Assembly (NCBI GenBank): GCA_041158165.1
Contig: JBEBBW010000006.1
Coordinates: forward strand, 1 to 61,299
Source of the DNA: TMED14 sp041158165
Lineage (GTDB): Bacteria; Bacteroidota; Bacteroidia; Flavobacteriales; Schleiferiaceae
DNA: 61,299 bases
Reading direction: 5' to 3'
Shown here: piece after piece, positions 25,508-33,440 of the stretch
How positions within the stretch are numbered: position 1 is the first letter of the stretch
How the letters are laid out: the number at the start of each line of letters is the position of its first letter
The notes under the pieces: generated by a model
Database searches by the model: none
Told to the model about the DNA's origin: nothing
Seen by the model: only the letters and a program-made list of their open reading frames with translations
Program-made: the position numbers and the translations under genes

Positions 25508-26463
25508 GCGCTAAAGACTTTCAAAGTCCCGAAGAAGTTCGCTGGTGCCCGGGCTGCGGGGACTACAGCATCCTCAAGCAGTTCACCGAGGTGTTGGCGA
25601 GCACTGGCGCCGACCCCAACCGCACCGTCGTGGTCAGCGGCATCGGCTGCAGCAGCCGCCTCCCGTACTACGTGGACACCTACGGCATTCACTCGCTGCA
25701 CGGCCGCGCCCCCGCGGTGGCTACCGGCATCAAATTGGCCAACCCCGAACTCGACGTGTGGATCATTACGGGCGACGGCGACGCCCTAAGCATCGGCGGA
25801 AACCACTTGATTCATGCCCTGCGCCGCAACCTGAACGTGCCCATCTTGCTGTTCAACAACGAGATCTACGGCCTCACCAAGGGGCAGTTTTCACCCACGA
25901 GTCGTGAGGGCCAGGTGACCAAATCCACGCCGCGCGGCAGTGTGGACCACCCGCTCAACCCCCTCACGCTCGCACTGGGCGCCGGGGCAACCTGGGTTGG
26001 CCGAAGCATGGACCGCAATCCGGCCCACCTTCGCGACCAGCTCGCGGCGAGCCAGGCCCATCAGGGTTCCGCGCTGCTGGAAATCTACCAAAACTGCAAC
26101 GTCTTTCACGACGGCGCCTTTGAGGCATGGACCGACAAGTCCAGCCAGGCCCTGCACGCCATCTTCCTCGAAGCCGGTATGCCCATTGCCTGGGGCGGAA
26201 CCGAGCCCACCCACGCCTTGGCGTGGAACGGTGGGCGCCCCGAGGTCCGCGAACTCGGCGCAGATTTTGGCTTGGCCGACGCTTGGGTGCACGACCCCGC
26301 CGACCGCCTCAAGGCCTTTGCCCTGGCCGAACTCGAAGGACCCGTGCGTCCCTTCGGCGTGCTGTACGCGGCAGAACGTCCGGTGTTTGCTGCTGCGCAC
26401 CCCGCAGGCATGCGCAGCCTGCACGAGGTACTGCACTCGGGCCGCACCTGGACCGTGGAATAG
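25498..26463 (+). CDS. korB: 2-oxoacid:ferredoxin oxidoreductase, beta subunit
   Basis: The thiamine-diphosphate-binding subunit, partner of korA. The cysteine motif WCPGCGDYSIL near residues 16-26 and GIGCSSR (about 50) hold a 4Fe-4S cluster. The TPP motif runs from GDGDALSIGGNHLIHALRRN to LLFNNEIYGLTKGQFSPTS. The start ATG 25498 lies in the end of korA, and 321 residues is near the typical length. Clusters for this subunit could come from the Mrp and Nfu proteins encoded just upstream. The downstream yebC gene has its own promoter. Confidence 0.94.
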   Translation: MELSAKDFQSPEEVRWCPGCGDYSILKQFTEVLASTGADPNRTVVVSGIGCSSRLPYYVDTYGIHSLHGRAPAVATGIKLANPELDVWIITGDGDALSIGGNHLIHALRRNLNVPILLFNNEIYGLTKGQFSPTSREGQVTKSTPRGSVDHPLNPLTLALGAGATWVGRSMDRNPAHLRDQLAASQAHQGSALLEIYQNCNVFHDGAFEAWTDKSSQALHAIFLEAGMPIAWGGTEPTHALAWNGGRPEVRELGADFGLADAWVHDPADRLKAFALAELEGPVRPFGVLYAAERPVFAAAHPAGMRSLHEVLHSGRTWTVE

Positions 26464-26476
26464 GGCGCGGCTGCCG

Positions 26477-26484
26477 TAGGTTTG
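26477..26484 (+). promoter_or_regulatory. -7 box TAGGTTTG upstream of yebC
   Basis: Exact TAnnTTTG, with 34 bases between the box and the ATG at 26519. This is one of the promoters here with a conventional leader, the same distance as at actA. Confidence 0.6.
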
Positions 26485-26518
26485 CAGACCGAATTCCGAA
26501 CAACAAACACACATTCGC

Positions 26519-27247
26519 ATGGGACGCGCATTTGAATACCGCAAGGCTCGCAAGATGAAGCGCTGGTCGTCGATGGCCAAGGTTTTTACCCGCATCAGCA
26601 AGGACATCATCATGGCTGTCAAGGAGAGCGGCCCGAACCCTGAAGCCAACTCGCGCCTCAAGGCCTTGATGCAGAATGCGCGCGACGCCAACATGCCCAA
26701 AGACAACGTGGAGCGGGCCATCAAACGCGCCACCAGCAAGGACCAGGCCGACTACAAGGAAATGGTGTACGAGGGCTACGGCCCCCACGGCATCGCGATT
26801 TTGGTCGAAACAGCCACCGACAACGCCACGCGGACGGTGGGCAACGTGCGCTCCTACTTCAACAAATACAACGGCAGCTTGGGCACAAGCGGGTCGGTGG
26901 AATTCATGTTTGAGCGCAAGTGCAACTTCAAAATCCCCAAGGGCAGCATCGACCTCGAGGAGTTTGAGTTCGAAATGATCGACTTCGGAGTCGAGGAGCT
27001 CTTCATCGAGCACGACGAAGAAAAAAACGTCGATACCATCTTCATGTATGCGCCGTTCAGCGAATACGGAGCCATCACCAAAGCCCTCGAAGAGCGTGGA
27101 ATTGAGATTCTGACCTCTGGTTTTGAGCGCATTCCGATGGACACCAAAACGGTGACGCCCGAGCAGCAGGCCGACGTCGAAAAACTCCTCGAAAAGATCG
27201 AGGAAGACGAGGACGTGCAGGCCGTCTACCACACGATGGCTGGTTAA
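26519..27247 (+). CDS. yebC: YebC/PmpR (TACO1) family protein
   Basis: A 242-residue protein of the family annotated as transcriptional regulators and, more recently, as factors that help ribosomes through difficult stretches. The N-terminus MGRAFEYRKARKMKRWSSM is the Bacteroidota variant of the MAGHSKW start. Family blocks include NPEANSRLKALMQNARDANMPKDNVERAI and YEGYGPHGIAILVE, then TDNATRTVGNVRSYFNK. The acidic C-terminus (LEKIEEDEDVQAVYHTM) is usual. It is a single gene with its own promoter. A 5-bp hairpin follows its stop but has no T-tract. Confidence 0.95.
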   Translation: MGRAFEYRKARKMKRWSSMAKVFTRISKDIIMAVKESGPNPEANSRLKALMQNARDANMPKDNVERAIKRATSKDQADYKEMVYEGYGPHGIAILVETATDNATRTVGNVRSYFNKYNGSLGTSGSVEFMFERKCNFKIPKGSIDLEEFEFEMIDFGVEELFIEHDEEKNVDTIFMYAPFSEYGAITKALEERGIEILTSGFERIPMDTKTVTPEQQADVEKLLEKIEEDEDVQAVYHTMAG

Positions 27248-27321
27248 CCACCCAATGGTGACCGCAGTCACGTGGGCTTTGCGGTAGGTGGCGGATTTTT
27301 GCCCCACTAAACAACAAAGCC

Positions 27322-27600
27322 ATGACGATCAACGAAGCGATCAACCACCCCCAAGCCACGATTATTGACGTGCGCAGCGAAGGCGAGTTCGCCGGAGGCC
27401 ACGTAGCGGGCGCCGTCAACATCCCCCTCCAAACGGTGCCCGACGAGGTGGAAGCCATCAAAGCCATGCCGCGTCCGATCGTGCTCTGCTGTGCCTCGGG
27501 CAACCGCAGCGGCCAAGCGCTGATGTACCTCCAAGCTCAGGGTCTGGACGGCCTGTTCAACGGCGGCGGCTGGGGCCAGGTTCAAATTCACAAAATGTAA
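27322..27600 (+). CDS. Single-domain rhodanese
   Basis: A 92-residue rhodanese (sulfurtransferase) domain with DVRSEGEFAGGHVAGAVNIPL and the active loop Cys57 in CCASGNRSG. It has no signal peptide, so it acts in the cytoplasm. The six-residue loop beginning with Cys fits sulfur transfer rather than phosphatase activity. It is seven bases upstream of the double-rhodanese gene, so both probably share a transcript with trxA. A weak -7-like string (GATTTTTG at 27294-27301) lies upstream. Confidence 0.93.
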   Translation: MTINEAINHPQATIIDVRSEGEFAGGHVAGAVNIPLQTVPDEVEAIKAMPRPIVLCCASGNRSGQALMYLQAQGLDGLFNGGGWGQVQIHKM

Positions 27601-27606
27601 GCGGCC

Positions 27607-28266
27607 ATGTTTGGATTCCTCAAAAACTTGTTCAAGCCTGCCGAAGATCCCAAAGTTTGGGTAGCGCGCGGAGCAAAAATCATCGACGTGCGCAGTCCGG
27701 GCGAATTTGCCTCGGGCCATGCTCCGGGCGCAGTCAATATTCCGCTGGATCAATTTGCCAGCAGTGTTCCGAAAAAATTCAAGGATAAAAACAAGGAATT
27801 TGTACTTTGCTGTGCCTCGGGCAACCGCTCGGGAATGGCTAAATCGATTATGAACCAAAAAGGATACACCCACGTGCTGAACGCCGGTCCTTGGACCCGC
27901 CTTAGGGTGTGGATTGCCGGCCTAGTGATGCTTGCCTCAAGCGGACTTTTGTCTGCGCAAAACCTCGACGTGGCCGCGTTTGAGCGCGATTCGAAAAAAG
28001 GGATTTTAGTGGACATCCGCACTCCTGAGGAGGTTGCTCAAGGCATGATTGCGGGCGCGAAGCACATCGACTTCTACAGCGCCGACTTTATGGCCAAGAT
28101 GACCGCCTTGGGCAAAGACAAGCCCATATACATGTACTGCCGAAGTGGCGGCCGCAGCGGCCAGGCCATCGCGCGCCTCAAGGCCGCGGGTTTTACCAAA
28201 GTCTACCATCTTCAGGGCGGAATAGGCGCGTGGACCGCTGCCCGCAAGCCAACGGTCAAAAAATGA
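27607..28266 (+). CDS. Two-rhodanese protein with an internal membrane segment
   Basis: The protein has 219 residues. Rhodanese domain 1 (about 17-96) has active Cys69 in CCASGNRSG. A hydrophobic stretch at 101-117 (VWIAGLVMLASSGLLSAQ) looks exactly like a signal peptide. Rhodanese domain 2 (about 120-212) has Cys178 in YCRSGGRSG. As read, domain 1 stays in the cytoplasm and domain 2 is in the periplasm. Many Bacteroidota encode these as separate genes, so this may be a gene fusion, or a sequencing or assembly slip may have joined two genes. Its stop overlaps the trxA start as ATGA. Confidence 0.85.
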   Translation: MFGFLKNLFKPAEDPKVWVARGAKIIDVRSPGEFASGHAPGAVNIPLDQFASSVPKKFKDKNKEFVLCCASGNRSGMAKSIMNQKGYTHVLNAGPWTRLRVWIAGLVMLASSGLLSAQNLDVAAFERDSKKGILVDIRTPEEVAQGMIAGAKHIDFYSADFMAKMTALGKDKPIYMYCRSGGRSGQAIARLKAAGFTKVYHLQGGIGAWTAARKPTVKK

Positions 28267-28568
28267 ACGCCAAGTTCAACGAACTAGTGGGCGGACCAGA
28301 GCCCGTCCTTGTAGATTTTTTCGCAGAATGGTGCGGCCCGTGCAAGAGCATGGCACCCATTTTAGTCGACCTCCATCAGCGCATGGGCGGACGGCTTCGA
28401 ATTATTAAAATTGACGTCGACCGCAATCCGGCGGTGGCTCAAACCTATCAGGTGCAGGGGGTTCCGACCCTGGCCTTGTTCCAAAACGGAAGCATGGTGT
28501 GGCGGCAGTCGGGCGTGCAGCCAGCAGCCGCGCTTCAGCGCGCGCTCGAGCCCTTCTTGAACCGCTGA
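28263..28568 (+). CDS. trxA: Thioredoxin
   Basis: A 101-residue thioredoxin with the redox motif WCGPC (Trp23-Cys27), the cis-Pro loop VQGVPTLALFQNG and no signal peptide. It reduces cytoplasmic disulfides. ATG 28263 overlaps the stop of the preceding two-rhodanese gene, placing it in the same operon; an earlier start within that gene would add a non-homologous tail. The pairing with rhodaneses suggests it recycles sulfurtransferase persulfides (inference). The last 34 bases overlap the 3' end of the convergent SPOR gene. Confidence 0.94.
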   Translation: MNAKFNELVGGPEPVLVDFFAEWCGPCKSMAPILVDLHQRMGGRLRIIKIDVDRNPAVAQTYQVQGVPTLALFQNGSMVWRQSGVQPAAALQRALEPFLNR

Positions 28569-28936
28569 TTCGGGGCCAATACAGCGAAGGCGGTTGGGTA
28601 GCGCCAGCGCCACTTTCTCAGGGCGTACTCTGCCTCAAGCCGACTTCCGTAGATACCTACGAAGACCTTGAACTGAGGCTCATCAAAGTGAATGGCTACA
28701 GGGAGACTGGCGCCAATCGAATCGGTAAGGTGAACGTAGACAGCGTTCGCTTCCTGCCGGCGTCCAGCAAATACTTGAACGGTGTAGCGGTCCGCGCCCG
28801 GATCCACGCTTTGCTTGGCCTGGTGTGCACTGCTTGCAACGGTACTGCGCACCGCCTCGTCAATCACGGCACCGGTTCCCAATACAACCGTGTCGGCCGA
28901 AAAGGGGAGTGCAATGGCGAGAAGGAGTGCGAACAT
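28535..28936 (-). CDS. Exported SPOR-domain protein
   Basis: A 133-residue protein with a signal peptide (MFALLLAIALPFSADT) and a C-terminal SPOR domain at about 45-125 (RYTVQVFAGRRQEANAVYVHL, then FKVFVGIYGSRLEAEYALRKW). SPOR domains bind glycan strands stripped of stem peptides at division sites, so a periplasmic or outer-envelope location is expected. ATG 28936 is chosen because an exact -7 box ends four bases before it; a TTG start at 28984 would lie upstream of the promoter. It is divergent from the ACIII operon. Confidence 0.88.
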   Translation of the reverse strand: MFALLLAIALPFSADTVVLGTGAVIDEAVRSTVASSAHQAKQSVDPGADRYTVQVFAGRRQEANAVYVHLTDSIGASLPVAIHFDEPQFKVFVGIYGSRLEAEYALRKWRWRYPTAFAVLAPNQRFKKGSSAR

Positions 28937-28940
28937 GGCA

Positions 28941-28948
28941 CAAAGGTA
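28941..28948 (-). promoter_or_regulatory. -7 box TACCTTTG, ends 4 bases before the SPOR gene ATG
   Basis: Exact TAnnTTTG on the minus strand, with a four-base gap to the ATG at 28936. A possible TTG lies 16 bases upstream of the box. Confidence 0.75.
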
Positions 28949-29057
28949 GATGCATTTTTTGGGCCAACTACCGAACAGGGTCAAAAGCCTTCTTTAGAAT
29001 GATTTTAAATTAAAAATGCCTTGGTCCGTTTGAAATATGCCCGAGGCCGTTCTGTTG

Positions 29058-29065
29058 TACTTTTG
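29058..29065 (+). promoter_or_regulatory. actA: -7 box TACTTTTG of the actABCDEF-coxBA operon
   Basis: Exact TAnnTTTG, 34 bases before ATG 29100. A TTTG at 29029-29032 lies 25 bases upstream of the box, slightly longer than ideal. The box lies within a longer in-frame reading from 29037, which therefore cannot be the true start. Confidence 0.65.
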
Positions 29066-29099
29066 CGGAGCCTTAAAAAGCACAAGTTTACCACTCTGT

Positions 29100-30401
29100 A
29101 TGCGTATGCGTTTCACAACCTATGCCTCGCTGCTCCGACGCGCGTTTTTAACGTTCCTGTCAATCAGCGTATTAAGCATTTCTGCCTCTGCGGAGGTTAG
29201 CGCCGAAGCCGGCAAAAAGCTCTTTAAAGCGAACTGCGCGAGCTGCCACAAACTCGATAAAAAACTCGTAGGTCCGGCGCTTGGCGACGTTACCCAACGT
29301 CGTTCCGAAGAGTGGTTGCTCAAATGGATTCGCAACAATGCGGAATTCCGTGCATCGGGCGACAAGGACGCCAACGCCATCTTCGAGGAATACGGCGGCT
29401 CGGTGATGCAGGCCTTCCCGGCATTGACCGACGACGACATTAAGAGCATTCTGGCCTACACGGTGGAAGGCGACAAGAAGGCGGCTCCTGCACCGGGTGC
29501 TGACGCAGCGGCTGCGGCGGCTGCGGCTCCAGCCGAGTCTGCGAGTTCTCCTTGGCTCATGTACGTCTTGGGCGGATTCCTACTGATCAACTTGGTGCTG
29601 TTGCTCCGCGTGCGCAACACGCTCAAGCAGCTCAACGGCGAAAACCCGACGAGCCTTCTCGAGGACCTCGACATTGTCACCAAGATCTTGGTTGCCAACA
29701 AGCGCTTCATGACCTTCCTGACCGTCGTGCTGGCCTTGGGCTTCCTCTACGCAACCTATTCCTACTTGATGGGCATCGGCGTGGAGCAAAACTACCAGCC
29801 GGTACAGCCGATCGCGTTCAGCCACAAGATTCACGCGGGCGACAACGGGGTGGACTGTAACTACTGCCACAGCAGCGCGCGCCACAGCAAGCATTCGGGC
29901 ATTCCCTCGGCCAACGTGTGCATGAACTGCCACATGTACATCGACGGATCTGAAATTGTAGACGCCGCAGGCAATCCGAAGTACGGTGGCGAGCGTTCAC
30001 CTGAAATCCAAAAGATCTACGCCGCGATTGGCTGGGATCCCGAGGCCCGCACCTACATTGAGGGCTACGAGCAAAAGCCGATCCAATGGATTCGCATACA
30101 CAACCTGCCAGACTTGGCCTACTTCAACCACGCTCAGCACGTTACGGCGGGCCAAGTGGAGTGCCAGACCTGCCACGGTCCGGTGCAAGAAATGGAAGAA
30201 GTGTACCAATTCAGCGAGCTCACGATGGGATGGTGCATTAACTGCCACCGCGAAACTGAAATCAAGGGCGACAACGGGTACTACGCCGGCTCTATTGACG
30301 GCTCTGCCTCGATTAGCGACCGACTCGTCGAGCGCTTCCACAGCGAAAAAATCACGGCTGCTAGCATCGGCGGCCTCGAATGCGGCAAGTGCCACTACTA
30401 A
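29100..30401 (+). CDS. actA: Alternative complex III subunit ActA, hexahaem cytochrome c
   Basis: The electron-transfer subunit of the quinol:cytochrome c oxidoreductase ACIII. After a signal or anchor helix (about 10-31) comes a monohaem cytochrome c domain (CASCH at 46-50, likely Met ligand Met103). An Ala/Pro-rich linker (128-148) and two membrane helices (about 151-170 and 204-224) follow. A pentahaem part has CxxCH at 253-257, 274-278, 355-359, 379-383 and 428-432. That gives six haem sites, against five in the minimal ActA; I believe the fused N-terminal cytochrome is common in Flavobacteriia. ATG 29100 or 29106 is possible. It is first in the operon and is periplasmic with membrane anchors. 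Confidence 0.95.
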   Translation: MRMRFTTYASLLRRAFLTFLSISVLSISASAEVSAEAGKKLFKANCASCHKLDKKLVGPALGDVTQRRSEEWLLKWIRNNAEFRASGDKDANAIFEEYGGSVMQAFPALTDDDIKSILAYTVEGDKKAAPAPGADAAAAAAAAPAESASSPWLMYVLGGFLLINLVLLLRVRNTLKQLNGENPTSLLEDLDIVTKILVANKRFMTFLTVVLALGFLYATYSYLMGIGVEQNYQPVQPIAFSHKIHAGDNGVDCNYCHSSARHSKHSGIPSANVCMNCHMYIDGSEIVDAAGNPKYGGERSPEIQKIYAAIGWDPEARTYIEGYEQKPIQWIRIHNLPDLAYFNHAQHVTAGQVECQTCHGPVQEMEEVYQFSELTMGWCINCHRETEIKGDNGYYAGSIDGSASISDRLVERFHSEKITAASIGGLECGKCHY

Positions 30402-30413
30402 GCGAACAATTCT

Positions 30414-33400
30414 ATGGCAAGCAATAAAGTGTACTGGAAGAGCTTCGACCAGCTCGCGAACACCGAGGTTTCGCAGCGTTTGGCCGAAAACGAATTCGCG
30501 CAAGACATCCCCGCGGATGTATTCTTAGCCGACGAGCGCAGCATGGAAGCTCAAACGAGCCGCCGTGACTTCCTCAAGTTTTTGGGATTCAGCACCGCCG
30601 CCGCCACCCTGGCCGCGTGCGAGCAACCCATCATTGAAAGCGTACCCTATGTAGTGAAGCCCGACAGCCTCACTCCGGGTGTTCCGTCGTTTTATGCTAC
30701 TGCCTACACCGACGGCCAAGACTACGCCTCGGTACTGGTGAAGACCCGCGAAGGTCGTCCCATCAAGGTGGAGCCGGGCGACGCGGGCCGCTTCAACCGC
30801 GGTACCAACGCGCGTGCCCAAGCCAGCGTGCTTTCGCTGTACGATTCAGCCCGCCTGCGCGGACCGTTACTCAACGGAAAAGACAGCGACTGGGCTACGG
30901 TAGAATCAGCCTTCAAGAAGGCTGCTGACGCCGCCCTTGCTCAGGGATCGCAGTTCGTACTCGTAACCTCGAGTGTATTCAGCCCCTCGCTTCAGGCGGC
31001 CATTGAGCGCCTTCGCCAGAGCTACGCCAACTTCCAGCACGTTGAGTTTGACGCCATTTCGCAGTCGAACACCCTCGACGTGTGGGAGGCCCTAACCGGC
31101 GTTCGCGCCCTTCCCTCGGTTGACCTTACCGCCGCGAAGTTGGTGCTTTCGTTTGGTAGCGACTTCCTTTCAGGCGCGACAGCACAGCAGCTTTCTTCGG
31201 ACTACGCGGCCCGCCGCAAGCCGGGCAGCGACATGCTTCGCCACGTTGAGTTCGAAAGCAACCTTTCGCTCACGGGTTCGAACGCAGACAAGCGTGTGAA
31301 AATCAAGCCTTCTGAGGTGGCCGGTGCGCTCGCCTTCTTAGTGAACGAATTGGGCGGATCTGCGGCCAAAGTGGCCCTTCGCGGCGACTTGACCAAAGCG
31401 CTGAAGTCGGTTGCGGGTGAACTCAAGGGTTCTAACGGCAAAGCGGTTGTTCTGGTAGGCGGCGACGACGCCAACGTGGCCAAGCTTGCTGCGGCCCTCA
31501 ACGCGCTTGTGGGCGCATTCGGAACCACCGTTCGCACCGACAAGCCGGTATACATCCGCCGCGGAAACGAAGCGCGTGTAGCCAACCTGCTTGCTGACTT
31601 GAACGCCAAGCGCGTTGGTGCGCTCCTCGTGGCCGGCACCAATCCCGTGTACTTCCGCCCCGATTTTGAGAAGGCGATCAAAAATGCCAAGTTCTCGATG
31701 AGCTTGACCGACCGCATGGACGAAACGGCGGTCCTTTGCTCGGCGGCGGCTCCGTTGCCCCACTACTTGGAGGCTTGGGCGGACTTCCGTCCGGTGGCCG
31801 GCGAGTACACCGTGGCGCAGCCGACCATTAAAAACTTGTTCAACAGCAAGTCTGTTCTCGAAGTATTGGGCGCACTTTCAGGCGACGCCCGAAGCGCAAA
31901 GGACCAAGTCGCTGCTGTGGCTACCTCTTTTGGCCTGAACTGGAACCAAACGGTACACGACGGCGGAGCGGCGGTGACCGCTGGAGCGGCCCCCGCGGCT
32001 TCTGCAGGTGCTGCGGCAGCCTTAGCGGCAGCCGCCAAAGTCGCCAAGCCCGCTTCAGGTATGGAGTTGGCGTTGTACGAAAACGCAGTTGGTGCAGGCT
32101 ACCAATCGAACAACCCGTGGCTGCACGAGTTACCTGATCCGGTAACGCGCCTCACGTGGGACAACTACCTCACCATTGCCGCGGCCGACGCCCTTGCACT
32201 TGGTTTTGAAAACGAAACCAACAGCGACGGTTCGCTCGACGGCAGCTATGCCACGGTGAAAGTGGGCAAGCGCGTGCTCGAAAACGTTCCGGTCTTCATT
32301 CAGCCGGGTCAAACCGCCGGCACGGTGGGCCTTGCCTACGGCTACGGACGCACCTCTGCGGGTAAAGTTGCCGATCAAATGGGCGTTAACGCTTACGCAT
32401 TGGGCGTGACGACGGGCGCGGCGGTAGTGGAAATCACCAAGGCTGAGGGCATGCACGAGTTTGCAACCGTACAGCTCGGACACACCATGATGGGTCGCCG
32501 CATCGTCAACGAAGTGACCTTGGCCGACTTCATCGCCGATCCGAGCGGATCAAGCTGGAACGAGAAGCCGACCTTCCACACGATCGACGGACACAAGACC
32601 GCTGAAGAATCGAATCTTTGGGCCAACCACGACCACGAGACCATGCACATGTGGAACATGAGCATTGACCTCAACAGCTGTACCGGCTGTGGCGCCTGTG
32701 TCGTAGCCTGCCATATTGAGAACAACGTTCCGGTTGTGGGCAAGCAAGAAATTCGCAACCTGCGCGACATGCACTGGCTGCGCATCGACCGCTACTACAG
32801 CAGCGACATGAGCAAGGAGCGCGCTGAGGCGGAGAACATTGGCGGCATTGAGATGTACGCTAAAATGGAGGAGCCTTCAGAGTCTCCCGCCGTGGTGTTC
32901 CAGCCCGTAATGTGCCAGCACTGTAACCACGCTCCGTGCGAGACGGTGTGTCCGGTGGGTGCAACCGTGCACTCGCGCGAGGGCCTCAACCACATGGCCT
33001 ACAACCGATGCATTGGTACGCGCTACTGCGCCAACAACTGCCCGTACAAGGTTCGCCGCTTTAACTGGTTCAACTACATGGCCAACGAGCAGTTCGCCGA
33101 CGTCAACCCTTCGCAAGACGACTACGGCCGCATGGTCCTCAACCCCGACGTGACGGTTCGTTCGCGCGGTGTCATGGAAAAGTGCACGATGTGCATTCAG
33201 CGCGTACAGTACGCCAAGCTCGAAGCCAAGAAGGCTGGACAGCCTTTGGCCGACGGAGCCTTCACCACGGCGTGTGCTGAGGCCTGCGACGCGGGTGCCA
33301 TCACCTTTGGCGACGTAAACAACGCGAAGAGCGCAGTACGTACCGCCAAGGCCGACGCACGTGCCTACCACCTTCTCGAGGAAGTGGGAACACAACCCTC

Positions 33401-33434
33401 GGTATTCTACCTGACTAAAGTCCGCAACGCCTAA
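30414..33434 (+). CDS. actB: Alternative complex III subunit ActB, iron-sulfur / molybdopterin-like protein
   Basis: The large peripheral subunit of ACIII (1006 aa). The N-terminus carries a Tat-type signal (SRRDFLKFLGF, residues 49-59) that ends in a lipobox-like TLAAC (Cys69). Residues about 75-730 are the molybdopterin-oxidoreductase-like part, which in this complex holds no molybdenum cofactor. The C-terminal part (about 750-960) has four cysteine groups for iron-sulfur clusters: CTGCGACVVACH, CQHCNHAPCETVCP, CIGTRYCANNCP and CTMC. An Ala-rich stretch (PAASAGAAAALAAAAKVA, around 525-545) is an unusual linker between the two parts. It passes electrons from the membrane quinol site towards the cytochromes. 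Confidence 0.95.
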   Translation: MASNKVYWKSFDQLANTEVSQRLAENEFAQDIPADVFLADERSMEAQTSRRDFLKFLGFSTAAATLAACEQPIIESVPYVVKPDSLTPGVPSFYATAYTDGQDYASVLVKTREGRPIKVEPGDAGRFNRGTNARAQASVLSLYDSARLRGPLLNGKDSDWATVESAFKKAADAALAQGSQFVLVTSSVFSPSLQAAIERLRQSYANFQHVEFDAISQSNTLDVWEALTGVRALPSVDLTAAKLVLSFGSDFLSGATAQQLSSDYAARRKPGSDMLRHVEFESNLSLTGSNADKRVKIKPSEVAGALAFLVNELGGSAAKVALRGDLTKALKSVAGELKGSNGKAVVLVGGDDANVAKLAAALNALVGAFGTTVRTDKPVYIRRGNEARVANLLADLNAKRVGALLVAGTNPVYFRPDFEKAIKNAKFSMSLTDRMDETAVLCSAAAPLPHYLEAWADFRPVAGEYTVAQPTIKNLFNSKSVLEVLGALSGDARSAKDQVAAVATSFGLNWNQTVHDGGAAVTAGAAPAASAGAAAALAAAAKVAKPASGMELALYENAVGAGYQSNNPWLHELPDPVTRLTWDNYLTIAAADALALGFENETNSDGSLDGSYATVKVGKRVLENVPVFIQPGQTAGTVGLAYGYGRTSAGKVADQMGVNAYALGVTTGAAVVEITKAEGMHEFATVQLGHTMMGRRIVNEVTLADFIADPSGSSWNEKPTFHTIDGHKTAEESNLWANHDHETMHMWNMSIDLNSCTGCGACVVACHIENNVPVVGKQEIRNLRDMHWLRIDRYYSSDMSKERAEAENIGGIEMYAKMEEPSESPAVVFQPVMCQHCNHAPCETVCPVGATVHSREGLNHMAYNRCIGTRYCANNCPYKVRRFNWFNYMANEQFADVNPSQDDYGRMVLNPDVTVRSRGVMEKCTMCIQRVQYAKLEAKKAGQPLADGAFTTACAEACDAGAITFGDVNNAKSAVRTAKADARAYHLLEEVGTQPSVFYLTKVRNA

Positions 33435-33440
33435 TCAGTT

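Noticed and set aside
27257..27274. Inverted repeat GTGAC-N4-GTCAC after yebC as a terminator
   Set aside because: Only five base pairs and no T-tract. It could be chance.
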